Shown here piece by piece: positions 12,871-13,069 of a stretch of 13,069 nt of DNA (position 1 is its first letter; every line of letters begins with the position of its first letter). The DNA comes from Candidatus Omnitrophota bacterium (lineage in GTDB: Bacteria > Omnitrophota > 4484-213): the NCBI GenBank assembly GCA_030640885.1, contig DAOWIN010000034.1, positions 1 to 13,069 of the forward strand. The letters run 5' to 3'. The notes under the pieces are model-generated. The model had not been told where the DNA came from. It did not search any database and saw only the letters and a program-made list of their open reading frames with translations. A program made the position numbers and the translations under genes.

Positions 12871-12961
12871 CCGCAGGAAGACCTTTATCCTGCGTCCGTT
12901 CGCTCACGTTCACTATCGCAGGCTCATCCGCCTCAGGCGGATGGAAGGAAAGGAGGAAATT
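12871..12961 (+). promoter_or_regulatory. Structured 5' leader of tuf (leader copy L3)
   Basis: This leader is related to those of the GLUG genes; it shares GACCTTTAT, GTTCACT, TCGCAGGCTC and GGAAAGGAGG in the same order. Stem A pairs 12889-12894 with 12917-12922 (CCTGCG/CGCAGG). Stem B pairs 12925-12932 with 12936-12943 (CATCCGCC/GGCGGATG, loop TCA) and ends 18 nt before ATG 12962. An alternative upstream stem, 12872-12878 with 12888-12894 (CGCAGGA/TCCTGCG), excludes stem A. The Shine-Dalgarno AGGAGG is at 12951-12956, 5 nt from the start. Confidence 0.6.
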
Positions 12962-13069
12962 ATGGCAAAAGAAAAATTTGAACGCACTAAACCCCATATC
13001 AACATTGGTACTATTGGCCATGTTGACCATGGGAAAACTACCTTAACCAGCGCAATTACATTGTTTCTG
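12962..13069 (+). CDS. tuf: Elongation factor Tu, 5' end only
   Basis: The first 36 codons of EF-Tu, the GTPase that delivers aminoacyl-tRNA to the ribosome. The start MAKEKFERTKPHINIGTIG and the P-loop GHVDHGKTT are diagnostic, and the frame is open to the window end. The start codon is fixed by the conserved N-terminus and by AGGAGG at 12951-12956. It follows tRNA-Thr by 149 nt, most of which is the leader described separately. Confidence 0.96.
   Translation, partial: MAKEKFERTKPHINIGTIGHVDHGKTTLTSAITLFL

Noticed and set aside
12768..13046. 92-codon ORF across tRNA-Thr and the tuf start
   Set aside because: It runs through the tRNA and the leader in a different frame from tuf; there is no family resemblance.

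Overview
The window comes from an AT-rich diderm bacterium. LptD (lipopolysaccharide export), a nucleotide-sugar dehydrogenase of the O-antigen/capsule type and secreted GLUG-repeat proteins together imply an LPS-bearing outer membrane. The gene style and the abundance of short dispersed repeats remind me of uncultured lineages such as Omnitrophota, but that placement is a guess from general familiarity, not a result. Every recognisable gene lies on the + strand.

Left part (1-3700), accessory in character. Two tandem cassettes each hold a perfect or near-perfect hairpin, a conserved 5' leader, a secreted GLUG-repeat protein gene and a conserved 3' tail. A third, longer hairpin of the same kind follows. 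Next come a hicB-hicA toxin-antitoxin pair with overlapping reading frames and a 75-residue two-helix membrane protein.

Middle part (3700-9600), envelope and lipid functions. accD (acetyl-CoA carboxylase beta subunit) is followed by a 132-bp element with 14-bp perfect inverted ends. Then come a MalK/UgpC-type ABC ATPase, lptD (start overlapping the ATPase stop) and a WbpA-like nucleotide-sugar dehydrogenase. Malonyl-CoA supply, LPS export and polysaccharide precursor synthesis all feed envelope construction.

Right part (9600-13069). A FIST sensory-domain protein precedes a membrane GAF-GGDEF protein, a plausible signalling pair. A gene-free stretch then carries a TTGACA promoter, a five-codon mini-ORF and an intrinsic terminator, followed by tRNA-Thr(GGT) and the start of tuf (EF-Tu), which runs off the window.

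Two cross-locus patterns stand out. First, an approximately 85-nt leader with a hairpin ending 18-19 nt before the start codon is shared by both GLUG genes and tuf; the hairpin is kept although its sequence changes. Second, degenerate tandem repeats with a strict 7-nt period sit at several gene junctions, and two such arrays of opposite polarity lie inside the first 125 nt of lptD, where a change in unit number would shift the reading frame.
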